Part shown: piece by piece, positions 8,737 to 16,268 of the stretch
Layout: each line of letters starts with the position of its first letter
Numbering within the stretch: the stretch's first letter is position 1
Source of the DNA: CAYWNA01 sp964459305
GTDB taxonomy: Bacteria; Planctomycetota; Planctomycetia; Pirellulales; Pirellulaceae
DNA length: 19,986 nucleotides
Assembly: GCA_964459305.1 (NCBI GenBank)
Contig: CAYWNA010000249.1
Coordinates: 1-19,986, forward strand
Direction: 5' to 3'
Made by a program: the position numbers and the translations under genes
The notes under the pieces: generated by a model
What the model was told of the DNA's origin: nothing
The model's database searches: none
What the model saw: the letters and a program-made list of their open reading frames with translations, nothing else

Positions 8737-8752
8737 ACGGTACATATACCGT
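8737..8752. promoter_or_regulatory. Palindrome upstream of the ceramidase-like gene
   Basis: ACGGTACATATACCGT has perfect 6-base arms around CATA and lies 43 bases before the ATG. It could be an operator half-site pair or a weak hairpin; no matching site was noticed elsewhere in the window. Confidence 0.3.
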
Positions 8753-8794
8753 ACTGCCAAAAAGTTGTTTCCGAAAATGACCTGGAGGACTATT

Positions 8795-10180
8795 ATGAAC
8801 CGTCGTCGATTTCTGGTGTTGCTGGTAATTAGCGTTTCTCTGCCGCATGTTTTATGGGGTGCCGAAGAGGGACGATTGCGTATCGCCACATTTGCTGCCG
8901 ACGTCACGCCGCCGGTGGGCGCGGTGTTGTGCCATGGCAATGTGGCTCCCGTCAAAGAGATCGTTGATCCGCTTTCGGCCCGCGGTGTGATTCTGTTGAC
9001 CGATCAGCAGCCCATCGTGCTTTGTGCAGTGGATTGGGTGGGGATTGGAAACGAGGCGCACGATGCTTGGCGCGAGGCGGTGGCAAATGCGGTTGGTACG
9101 TCGCCGGATCGGGTCACGATCCACTGCGTTCACCAGCACGATGCTCCGGGTATCGACGATTCCACGGAAAAGATCCTGGCGGCCCACGGCATGAGCGGCC
9201 GGATGTTCGACGTAGGCTTCACGCGCGAGGCCCGCGAACGCGTGGCAACTGCAGCCGGCGAAGCGATCGCGCAATCCAGACCCGTCACTCATATCGGTTG
9301 CGGTAAAGGCCTGGTCGAAAAGGTAGCCTCCAATCGACGGATTCTCGGCCCCGACGGCCAATGTGTGATGCGGCGGATGAGCAGTTGCCGCAATCCCGAA
9401 GCAATTGCCGCACCCGAAGGAATTATCGATCCGTATGTGCGAGCGATCAGCTTCTGGGACGGCGATCAGACGTTGGCCGTGCTGACTTACTATGCCACAC
9501 ATCCGCAGAGCTATTACGGGCGAGGCGGCGTCAGCGCCGATTTCGTCGGCATGGCTCGATCGATGCGCGAGGAGGCGCTACCTGGCGTCGCGCACGTGCA
9601 CTTCAACGGCGCGGGAGGTGATGTCGCCGCGGGCAAATACAACGACGGTTCACCCGGACGGCGCCCCATCCTTGCCCAGCGATTGGCCGAGGGTATGCGT
9701 CGCGCGTGGGAAGGGACAAAGCGCGAGCCCATCACGGCTGGCGACGTCCAGTGGCGGGTCTGCCCGGTCGGCTTGCCTGTCCGTGACACAATCACCGAGG
9801 AATCCTGTCTGAAAAGGCTCGACGACCGGGGCATCCGCGAACGCGATCGCCGTTTCGCCGCTCGCGATTTGGCTTGGCTGCAGCGCATGCAGTCGGAGCA
9901 TCGCATCCCGCTCAGTTGCCTACAGTTGCGCGATAAGTATGTCTTGCACATGCCCGGCGAGTTGTGTATTGGCTACCAACTTGCGGCCCAGGCGATGCGA
10001 CCCGACGATTTCGTCTGCATGGCGGCCTACGGCGATCTCGGACCTGGTTACATCAGCCAAGAGATCGCCTACAGCCAGGGAGGCTACGAGACCAGTTGGG
10101 TATCACGCGTGGCGCCCGAGGTGGAAAGAACGCTCAACCCTGCGATGCGCCGGTTGTTGGCGGTCCAGGCAAGTCGTTAG
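8795..10180 (+). CDS. Exported neutral/alkaline ceramidase-like hydrolase
   Basis: A 461-residue protein of the neutral/alkaline non-lysosomal ceramidase-like group, common in planctomycete genomes and mostly uncharacterised. Characterised ceramidases hydrolyse the amide bond of ceramide; the substrate here may be a different amide or ester. Residues 1-22 form a signal peptide ('RRRFLVLLVISVSLPHVLWG'). 'IATFAADVTPPVGAVLCHG' is the family's opening. Candidate zinc ligands are 'HCVHQHDAP' (H110-P118) and 'TYYATHPQSYYG' (H236). 'NGAGGDVAAGKYNDG' (271-285) replaces the Ser-containing nucleophile loop of true ceramidases. 'GYISQEIAYSQGGYE' near the end fits the family's closing Glu/Tyr motif. The protein is shorter than true ceramidases (about 650 or more) and lacks their C-terminal domain. 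The start has GGAGG six bases upstream of the ATG. Confidence 0.85.
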   Translation: MNRRRFLVLLVISVSLPHVLWGAEEGRLRIATFAADVTPPVGAVLCHGNVAPVKEIVDPLSARGVILLTDQQPIVLCAVDWVGIGNEAHDAWREAVANAVGTSPDRVTIHCVHQHDAPGIDDSTEKILAAHGMSGRMFDVGFTREARERVATAAGEAIAQSRPVTHIGCGKGLVEKVASNRRILGPDGQCVMRRMSSCRNPEAIAAPEGIIDPYVRAISFWDGDQTLAVLTYYATHPQSYYGRGGVSADFVGMARSMREEALPGVAHVHFNGAGGDVAAGKYNDGSPGRRPILAQRLAEGMRRAWEGTKREPITAGDVQWRVCPVGLPVRDTITEESCLKRLDDRGIRERDRRFAARDLAWLQRMQSEHRIPLSCLQLRDKYVLHMPGELCIGYQLAAQAMRPDDFVCMAAYGDLGPGYISQEIAYSQGGYETSWVSRVAPEVERTLNPAMRRLLAVQASR

Positions 10181-10195
10181 CCTGGACTATCAAGA

Positions 10196-10338
10196 CGTAG
10201 GCCGGAACGAGCAACTGGAGATACTGCCAGAACTTCCATCGCTTGTGAAACCGTGCATAGATCAAACGGCATTTGGTCGCCTTATCGCCAGTTGCGCTGT
10301 TCCGGCAATGGTTTTGCGCGATCTTGTTCCGGCCTACG
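10196..10338. repeat. MITE/REP-like element with 16-bp inverted ends between convergent genes
   Basis: CGTAGGCCGGAACGAG (10196-10211) is mirrored by CTTGTTCCGGCCTACG (10323-10338) with one mismatch. A second nested pair, GCAACTGG (10211-10218) and CCAGTTGC (10288-10295), lies inside, and 'TTCCGGCAATGG' at 10300-10311 resembles a further arm. The element fills most of the gap between the ceramidase-like gene and the end of the minus-strand unit, where it could also act as a two-way transcription barrier. No coding sequence is evident. Confidence 0.7.
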
Positions 10339-10366
10339 TGAATGATCCCGGGGAGAGCCTCCACCG

Positions 10367-11881
10367 TCACTGCAGCGGAGGTTCGAAGACGTCGAATGCG
10401 TCGATGCGGACCTCGCCGCCGGTGGTCACCAGTTCCAGCGTGTGTTCGGTGTTCGGGAGATTCTGGATGAGTCTTGCGCGGAACGTCTCGTCCCCGTCGC
10501 CTCGGAAGTCGACCGCGCCGACACCGGTGCGATAGACCTTCCATGTGAAAAGGTCGCCGGTCTTGTTGACGGTCTGGCCCTGACGGTCTCTGGCAAGGCG
10601 CCAAAGGTCCGACGGCACAACGATCTGGCCGCTGTTGCTGGTGAATGGCTCGATGTTGTTTCCCTGGCCGTCGAAGCCGGTGACGTTTCCTTCGAGCTTG
10701 TAGTTGCCGTTGTCGTCGATCATCGTGATCGTCCACGTTTGGGGAACCACGTTCTTGCCAAGGCAAACGCCGTGAGGCGAGCGGTCGGTGACGAGGCCTC
10801 GTGCGGGTCGCGTGTTGTTCGGGCCGACATCGATGAAGGTCACGAAAAAGGCATCGACCTGATCCGCCAGCTTGCCATCGACCAGCACTTTGACCGACCC
10901 GCCCGCGGACGAACGGCCTCCGACGAGATCGATACGGCGGCCCTGGAAACAGACCTTCACCCAAGCGTCCGGCGCCGACGTGACCAGCGAGCCGTCCTCA
11001 ATCCGCCACTCGCTGCTGAATTCGACGGTCTCTCCCTCGCGTGCGGATTTCCAGTGGTCCGGGCGCAGACGCCGCTCCCGTTCGTCGGGCTCATAGCCGA
11101 ATCGCGCGGGCCTTGCGAAGTGGCGCGCGATGTTTTCATTGATAATCAGCTTGCCGTATTCGCTTTGGTGGACGGCATCTTTCAGTAAGTTGTTCTCGGC
11201 ATCGATTTCTACCTTCAAGCCATGGGCTTTCAGATGCTCGGCCCACTCGCGGCGGCTCTCGATGAACTCGACACCGTGTTTCGCGCACACTTCGCGCATG
11301 GCACCGACGTCCTGATCGACGGCATTCTCGCTCTTTCCCCACAGCGGTATGTCGCGGATGCGCCAGTGGATGCTCGGCACGATGATGTCGGCGGTCGAAC
11401 CACGCCGCAACTCGGTGAGCAACTTGTCCAGGTCTTCCGGCTTGCCGATGGTGTAGATCAACACGAGATCGGGCTGATCGGGAATCACAATATGGCGTGC
11501 CCAGCCCTGCACGTACTGAAACTGCACCGAGGCGCCCACGTGCTTCTTGTACACGATGTCCGGAGCATTGGGGAAGCGGCGGCGAATGATCTCGATGGGA
11601 ATCTCACCCCTGCCGAGCATATTGGTGTAGCTGGAGCCAATGGCCCAGATGAGAAACGGACGATCCGGCGATAGCCCTTGTTCGAGTTTGTGGACGGTCA
11701 AGGCAAGATTCACACCGTCGCTCGCGCGGGGTGCGAGATCCCGTTCCGGCCACCGCGCCCGCCATTGGTCATAGGCCCGAGCCATCTCTTCCCTACGAGT
11801 GTCAGGTTCGGCCGATGGTTCGGCGCCACAGGTCACTCCGGCCAAGACGGCCATAAGAAAGAACTGGCGGGAAAGCGTCAT
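10367..11881 (-). CDS. Exported SGNH/GDSL-type hydrolase with C-terminal beta domain
   Basis: A 504-residue exported esterase-like protein, second in a minus-strand pair. The N-terminus 'TLSRQFFLMAVLAGVTCGAEP' is a signal peptide. The SGNH block I is 'WAIGSSYTNMLG' (79-90), with S83 as probable nucleophile in a GSS rather than GDS context. The closing block is 'KDAVHQSEYGKL', with D235 and H238 in the D-x-x-H spacing of the catalytic triad. The middle ('QPDLVLIYTIGKPEDLDKLL') is the central strand and helix of the fold. Residues about 280-504 form an additional beta-rich domain ('VKVCFQGRRIDLVGGRSSAG', 'VKVLVDGKL'). Such proteins often deacetylate or de-esterify polysaccharides; the substrate is not deducible. 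The ATG at 11881 has GAGGA about seven bases upstream and gives the signal peptide. It starts 23 bases after the sialidase-like stop, so the two are probably one operon. Confidence 0.8.
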   Translation of the reverse strand: MTLSRQFFLMAVLAGVTCGAEPSAEPDTRREEMARAYDQWRARWPERDLAPRASDGVNLALTVHKLEQGLSPDRPFLIWAIGSSYTNMLGRGEIPIEIIRRRFPNAPDIVYKKHVGASVQFQYVQGWARHIVIPDQPDLVLIYTIGKPEDLDKLLTELRRGSTADIIVPSIHWRIRDIPLWGKSENAVDQDVGAMREVCAKHGVEFIESRREWAEHLKAHGLKVEIDAENNLLKDAVHQSEYGKLIINENIARHFARPARFGYEPDERERRLRPDHWKSAREGETVEFSSEWRIEDGSLVTSAPDAWVKVCFQGRRIDLVGGRSSAGGSVKVLVDGKLADQVDAFFVTFIDVGPNNTRPARGLVTDRSPHGVCLGKNVVPQTWTITMIDDNGNYKLEGNVTGFDGQGNNIEPFTSNSGQIVVPSDLWRLARDRQGQTVNKTGDLFTWKVYRTGVGAVDFRGDGDETFRARLIQNLPNTEHTLELVTTGGEVRIDAFDVFEPPLQ

Positions 11882-11904
11882 TTTTTTATCCTCTCGACAG
11901 AGAA

Positions 11905-13119
11905 TTAAGGGAGCCACGATGCCGCATCGTCCATCATCAAATCGCGAAAATCTCCGACACGGTGGAACGTGAGGTAGTTGGCGTCGTGGAAGTTGTGCGA
12001 ATCGCCGAAGGCGGTTCGTGAGACGGCTACCATGTCGTCGCCGTCGTACAGCCAGTCGACGTATTGCCACCCATGGTGGCGCGAGTCGCGGTGGCGCAGC
12101 ACGATGGTATGAACCTCCCAGTGCTTCAAATCGGTCGAAGAAACTAGCGTCAACACGTTGCGGACCGCCGGAGGATTGCTTTGCCGGTTGGTCAACGACC
12201 AATAGCGTTTCGTCTTTGTATCAAATCGGATGGTGAACTTGGTCCGCCCGCCCGGAAAGTCGATCAACCCCCAGTTTTCGTCGTCGAAGAATATTCGCTT
12301 TCCATCATCGGAGACCGGTAGGATGTCAGCTCGATCCACGCCCGCGTCGTCGATGCGCAGGAAGTTGACCAGGCTGCCATCGGGCGCGACCAGAACGTTG
12401 CCTTCGCGCCATCCGCCCGAAGTTTGCCCCGGCCTCTTGCCGACGTGGCTGAGGTCGAACTTCAGGTAGTTGGTCGCGGTCCAACTGTCGGCCTTCAGAA
12501 GATCGGCTTCGACGGGGGCCGACATGACGAGGGCGCGGTACGGATGGACGTCGCGACCACGATCGGGATAGCGGTCTTCGACCTCGATCGCACGCCAGAT
12601 GCGTCCATTGTGGATGATCATGGGCACGGTGCTCGAATGGTAACGGCTGTCGTCCAACAGCAGACCGTGATCCTTATCCGTCGGCGACGTCCAGGTACGG
12701 CCGCCATCACTAGAACGCCGGATGACGACGTTGCCCCATTGTCGACCGACCCCCATGACGAAGAGCGCCCCGCGATGGGCGAAAAGGTTCGACCAGAACT
12801 GTCCCTTGATTTCGCTCAGTTTCTGCCACGTCGTGCCCCGATCATCCGAACCGAATACCCACGTTTCATCGAAGGTGGTGCCGGGGCCGAAAAACGAATG
12901 TGACGCCACATACCGACCGTCGGGCAAGATCGCAATGGCCGGACAGCCGATATAGCGCCCCGATGCGGCGGGGCTGTAGTCGATGACCACGCCCGGCACT
13001 TTCGAATGGTCTTCGGCGGCAAAAGCACGCCGCGCTGCAACTTCGAACGAAGGCAACAGAACCACTGCGGCAACAATCGGCCACACTATGTACGAAGCTC
13101 TCATGGAACGGTGGGACAT
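11905..13119 (-). CDS. Exported sialidase-like (BNR/Asp-box) protein
   Basis: A 404-residue predicted six-bladed propeller of the sialidase superfamily. After an N-terminal hydrophobic segment ('YIVWPIVAAVVLLPS', cleavage probably near 'RAFAA|ED') come 'SGRYIGCPAIAILPDGRYVASH', which carries an early arginine (R55) suited to the first member of the sialidase arginine triad, and two Asp boxes: 'SDDRGTTW' (91-98) and 'SSDGGRTW' (136-143). 'GGWREGNVLVAPDGSLVNFLR' and 'HWEVHTIVLRHRD' follow. Because many planctomycete Asp-box proteins have no proven sialidase activity, the substrate is uncertain. The ATG at 13119 follows CAGGA by eight bases; an ATG at 13104 is less well supported. A -10-like TATACT lies upstream on the same strand (13159-13164), back to back with the promoter of the AAA gene. 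Confidence 0.82.
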   Translation of the reverse strand: MSHRSMRASYIVWPIVAAVVLLPSFEVAARRAFAAEDHSKVPGVVIDYSPAASGRYIGCPAIAILPDGRYVASHSFFGPGTTFDETWVFGSDDRGTTWQKLSEIKGQFWSNLFAHRGALFVMGVGRQWGNVVIRRSSDGGRTWTSPTDKDHGLLLDDSRYHSSTVPMIIHNGRIWRAIEVEDRYPDRGRDVHPYRALVMSAPVEADLLKADSWTATNYLKFDLSHVGKRPGQTSGGWREGNVLVAPDGSLVNFLRIDDAGVDRADILPVSDDGKRIFFDDENWGLIDFPGGRTKFTIRFDTKTKRYWSLTNRQSNPPAVRNVLTLVSSTDLKHWEVHTIVLRHRDSRHHGWQYVDWLYDGDDMVAVSRTAFGDSHNFHDANYLTFHRVGDFRDLMMDDAASWLP

Positions 13120-13158
13120 CGTGCAATCCTGCGTCAAAAGGGACCGAAAGTTGTGGCC

Positions 13159-13164
13159 AGTATA
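13159..13164 (-). promoter_or_regulatory. Possible -10 box for the sialidase-like/SGNH unit
   Basis: TATACT on the minus strand, 40 bases before the start codon. No convincing -35 was seen at the right distance. Confidence 0.3.
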
Positions 13165-13257
13165 GCTCAAGAGCCAACGGATGATAGCCATACGCGTAGG
13201 CACGGAGACCCCGCTGGGGATAAGACCAAGGTCGCTTTTTCCCGTCCCCCGAGACCT

Positions 13258-13263
13258 TATAAT
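13258..13263 (+). promoter_or_regulatory. Consensus -10 box (TATAAT) for the AAA gene
   Basis: A perfect TATAAT 33 bases ahead of the leader ORF and 53 ahead of the AAA-protein ATG. The -35 region is only TTTTTC at 13236-13241 (16-base spacer), so an activator or a weak promoter is possible. Confidence 0.5.
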
Positions 13264-13295
13264 ACAACTGCTGGTTCGATCAGGAGTTGCCTACC

Positions 13296-13319
13296 ATGCC
13301 AACCTGCGGGATGCCATGA
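13296..13319 (+). CDS. Seven-codon leader ORF (MPTCGMP) ending on the next start codon
   Basis: AGGAG at 13282-13286 sits nine bases before ATG 13296, which opens a 7-residue frame. Its stop overlaps the AAA gene's start as ATGA (13316-13319). The AAA gene itself has only a weak ribosome binding site of its own, so the leader may deliver ribosomes to it by termination-reinitiation. It could also be chance. Confidence 0.35.
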   Translation: MPTCGMP

Positions 13320-15499
13320 CCGTTTCGTTCAATCCGTACCATGAGTGGCTCGGCGTGTCGGCGGACGTCCGGCGTCCGAACCATTACGAATTGCTCGGAC
13401 TTCGCTTGCTGGAAGATGACCGGGAGATCATCCAGTCGGCAGTCGACCGACTCTCGCGTCGCCTCCGTGGTCTGTTGCCGGGCGAACAGGGTATGCTGGC
13501 TCGGAGAATACTTGGCGAAATCGCCGCGGCGCGTGACTGCTTGCTGGATCGAAAGGCCAAGACGGCTTACGACCGACAACTCGGCCAAGGTTCATCGCCG
13601 CCTTCAAGCGACGTCGCGATACCGTCTCGTGCTACGCCGTCCGTCGCGACCAAACCACCAACTCGCAGTCGGCAAACCGCCGCCCCTCCGCCGCCAGCTC
13701 CCAAGCCCGCTGCTCCGAAGGAGGCTGTTCCGCCCGAGGTCGTTGAACTGCCGACTGCTTCGGAAGAGACCAATCCGCCAAGCCGTCGGTCCGGTCAGCC
13801 AGTGGCTCGGCCGGCTCCCAGAACTCGCGCGGGCCGTGATACCGACCTGGAACCGGATTTGCTCGTGCAGGATGAGGTCGCCAGCACGCCCCGCGTGCCC
13901 ATGGTGGACAAGATGGCCTTGGAGTCGGTCTTGGAGGAACTCGCGCAAGCGATGAAGCAGTGCCGCGAGGTTTACCTGTCGTGTGCTTCGCGGCGCAGCG
14001 GTTTGCCGAGAGATGCCTTGCCGCAGTTGGCGCGTTCCCAGGATCGGCTGCACCGATGCCTGCTCGTCAAAATCTGTGCGACGATCTCCGAGGCAGATGG
14101 ACGCTGGGCCTACGAAGAACAACGATGCGCGGCTGCGTTGCTGCGGCACGTAGGCATTCGATCCTCCGAGGATGAACTGCGGAAAACCGTCGACTATGTT
14201 GGCCGGCAGGCTGCCCGGTTGGACTGGCAACAATTGTACCAACCGTTTCACGAGATCCCCGTGCTGCGTAACAAAATCCCTGATTTGGAGACCGTCGTTA
14301 CACGAGTGGCAAATCTGATCGCCAAGGCCGACGGCACGGTGTCGAAGCGGGAAACGGCCGTGCTGCAGAAGATGCTGGACGAATTGCATGCTGGCCAGCG
14401 CGTTGCCGTTGAAAAGCCACCGCAGTTACGGGATGAAGCGATGCCGATGCTCGGTGACGAAAAGGGGCTCGGCGAATCGGACGACAAGGGCGGACCGCGC
14501 GATTCGGCGGCGCTCGTCCAGGAGGCTCTTCAGCGGCTGGACGGACTGGTCGGCCTCGCGCAAGTCAAGCAGCAGATTCGTGAATTGGCTAGTCTGGCGT
14601 CAATGCAGAACCAGCGTCGTCTCGCGGGATTGCCGTACGACTTGCGCAATTTTCACCTGGCGTTTGTCGGCTCGCCGGGAACCGGGAAGACGGCGGTCGC
14701 TGAAGTCTGGTCGGACGTGCTTGCGGCAACCGGCGTGTTAAAGCACGGCGGGCTGGTCGAGGTCAACCCGCTCGACCTTGCGTCGAACCATCCGAAGGAG
14801 ACGGCCGAGAGGATCAAGGCAAGGATCGCAGAAGCGATGGGCGGAGCGTTGCTGGTCGATCACGCCGGTATGTTGTTCTCGGCCAGCGAACCGTCTCTTT
14901 CGGAGGCGGCGCGAGTTCTGCTGCAAACGATGGGCAAGCAGCAAGGCAAACTGGTTGAGATTCTGGCAGATCACTCCGACAGTCTGCCAAAGGCGCTTGC
15001 TCGGCGGGCTGATTTGGTGTCTGCATGTCCCCGCCATCTACAATTCCCCGACTTCAGCGTCAGCCAACTGGGGCAGGTTTTTCAGAGCTTCTGTGATCGT
15101 AATCACTACCAGGTATCGCGACTTGCACAGATCAAGCTGCTGCTGGGATTCGGGTGGACGGCAAAACAGAAAGCGAGTCGATTCCGCAATGGCCACCTGG
15201 TCCAGCAGGTTTTCCAACGGGCCGTTCAGCGGATGGCTCTACGTTTACTTGGGATCTCTCCATTGACAAAAGAGCTGTTGACGACTTTCGAGGACGACGA
15301 CATCGCTATCGAAGGAGTACCGGGGCAAGTCTGGAAGAACCTATCCGACCCCCGCCGCCGCTTCGTGATCCACTGCCCCAACTGCAACGGCGCCACCCTG
15401 ATTCCCCCCAACTTCCTCGGCATCCAAGTCAAATGCAAACGTTGCCGTCATCAATTCGTATGCGCGTGGGGTGAACCACACGGGCAAACGTCTGCGTGA
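13316..15499 (+). CDS. Planctomycete J-like/TerB-like/AAA protein with C-terminal zinc ribbon
   Basis: A 727-residue cytoplasmic multidomain protein. Residues about 5-92 ('NPYHEWLGVSADVRRPNHYELLGL' ... 'ARDCLLDRKAKTAYD') are the J-like module often found at the start of planctomycete proteins. A Pro/Ala-rich linker runs to about 180. A TerB-like helical region (about 220-360) has two acidic turns, 'ISEADG' at 257 and 'AKADG' at 336. An AAA domain of the CbbX/SpoVK/EccA type begins 'LDGLVGLAQVKQQIRELASL'; Walker A is GSPGTGKT at 452-459. The Walker B region reads 'LLVDHAGM' (512-519), with His at 516 where the catalytic Glu usually sits. A zinc ribbon closes the protein (C687-x-x-C690, C707-x-x-C710). 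The role is unknown; it may remodel or bind a partner rather than hydrolyse ATP efficiently. The ATG at 13316 is chosen because homology begins right after it. Confidence 0.85.
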   Translation: MTVSFNPYHEWLGVSADVRRPNHYELLGLRLLEDDREIIQSAVDRLSRRLRGLLPGEQGMLARRILGEIAAARDCLLDRKAKTAYDRQLGQGSSPPSSDVAIPSRATPSVATKPPTRSRQTAAPPPPAPKPAAPKEAVPPEVVELPTASEETNPPSRRSGQPVARPAPRTRAGRDTDLEPDLLVQDEVASTPRVPMVDKMALESVLEELAQAMKQCREVYLSCASRRSGLPRDALPQLARSQDRLHRCLLVKICATISEADGRWAYEEQRCAAALLRHVGIRSSEDELRKTVDYVGRQAARLDWQQLYQPFHEIPVLRNKIPDLETVVTRVANLIAKADGTVSKRETAVLQKMLDELHAGQRVAVEKPPQLRDEAMPMLGDEKGLGESDDKGGPRDSAALVQEALQRLDGLVGLAQVKQQIRELASLASMQNQRRLAGLPYDLRNFHLAFVGSPGTGKTAVAEVWSDVLAATGVLKHGGLVEVNPLDLASNHPKETAERIKARIAEAMGGALLVDHAGMLFSASEPSLSEAARVLLQTMGKQQGKLVEILADHSDSLPKALARRADLVSACPRHLQFPDFSVSQLGQVFQSFCDRNHYQVSRLAQIKLLLGFGWTAKQKASRFRNGHLVQQVFQRAVQRMALRLLGISPLTKELLTTFEDDDIAIEGVPGQVWKNLSDPRRRFVIHCPNCNGATLIPPNFLGIQVKCKRCRHQFVCAWGEPHGQTSA

Positions 15500-15534
15500 T
15501 TTTGAGCCCCACATCGCCGCGGGGAAAAAAGGGA

Positions 15535-15834
15535 CCGCGACGTCGAGCGTCGGACAAGCGATTCTTGCCACTGAAGATGCACGAGTATCTGGATCTTCTG
15601 GACCGGACGGGGCGAGAGGCCCGGAAGAACAAACGCGGGGCGATTCCGGCAGAACTGGCTCCGATTCTGGATTGGCTCAGAGTATCGGGCGAGACGTGGG
15701 TGGACGTGGTGACGAATTTCGGCCGCTGGTTTCGTCGCGCCGCGGGTCGCTTGGAGAGTCTCCGTGGGGAGGCCCATCGTCGTGGTCGTCACTGGCTTCA
15801 CGGTGTCGTCCATAGCCGAGCGGCGTTTGTTTAG
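15535..15834 (+). pseudogene. C-terminal remnant of a REP-type (IS200-like) transposase
   Basis: The reading frame ending at TAG 15832-15834 gives 'KRFLPLKMHEYLDLLDRTGR', 'NKRGAIPAELAPILDWL', 'NFGRWFRRAAGRLESL' and 'GRHWLHGVVHSRAAF', which I recognise as the tail following the Y1 nuclease domain in planctomycete REP-associated tyrosine transposases. The catalytic part (HUH motif and Tyr) is missing, so this is a truncated relic. It starts immediately behind the AAA gene; the first codons of the frame overlap that gene's stop and are not part of the homology. The presence of this family fits the palindromic repeats elsewhere in the window, which resemble its usual substrates. Confidence 0.6.
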
Positions 15835-16101
15835 CACGTTTCCCGCGTCTGCCACGCTGTATCACAATGTCATCTTCCACGGCACCAGCAGCGGTACCGC
15901 ACCGGGACCCGAGCCATGGGACGTCCGCCCCCTCACCGCCCGCAACGTCCGGGTCACGGGCCACGGCAACAGGTCATGCAGCAGATGTTCATTCTCAAAA
16001 GGTAGCAATCAAGACTTACGGCCCGCGCAGACAGTGGATGACGCTATTTCGAGGTAAATGAGCGAACCCACAATATGGATTAAAAATAACTCTGGCGATG
16101 A
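15835..16101. other. Intergenic region without recognisable gene
   Basis: Between the transposase relic and the promoter of the glycosyltransferase gene I see no convincing coding sequence. Short open frames here overlap other frames, lack ribosome binding sites and show no family features. The last part (16060-16100) is AT-rich compared with its surroundings, as expected for promoter-proximal DNA. Confidence 0.5.
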
Positions 16102-16130
16102 TTGACTCGATGGTCTGTTCATGCTAGAAA
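16102..16130 (+). promoter_or_regulatory. Candidate promoter for the glycosyltransferase region
   Basis: TTGACT (16102-16107), a 17-base spacer, and TAGAAA (16125-16130) precede a leader of about 130 bases. AAGGGG at 16256-16261 is the ribosome binding site, seven bases before the ATG. Confidence 0.4.
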
Positions 16131-16268
16131 CAGGGCTAATCGGAACTCACGGGGGGATACCGATAAGCTGGATATCAGGGCGTTTATTTAGGGCCGATGA
16201 CCTGGCTCGAAGGTACTTGGCATGCGGAGGTTGTTTTCCCAATCTTCACTGTGTGAAGGGGCGATGCC

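Noticed and set aside
10442..11188. A 248-codon plus-strand open frame
   Set aside because: It is antisense to the SGNH hydrolase and has no protein features of its own.
15764..16057. A 97-codon ORF after the transposase relic
   Set aside because: It overlaps the relic in another frame, with no ribosome binding site and low-complexity translation.
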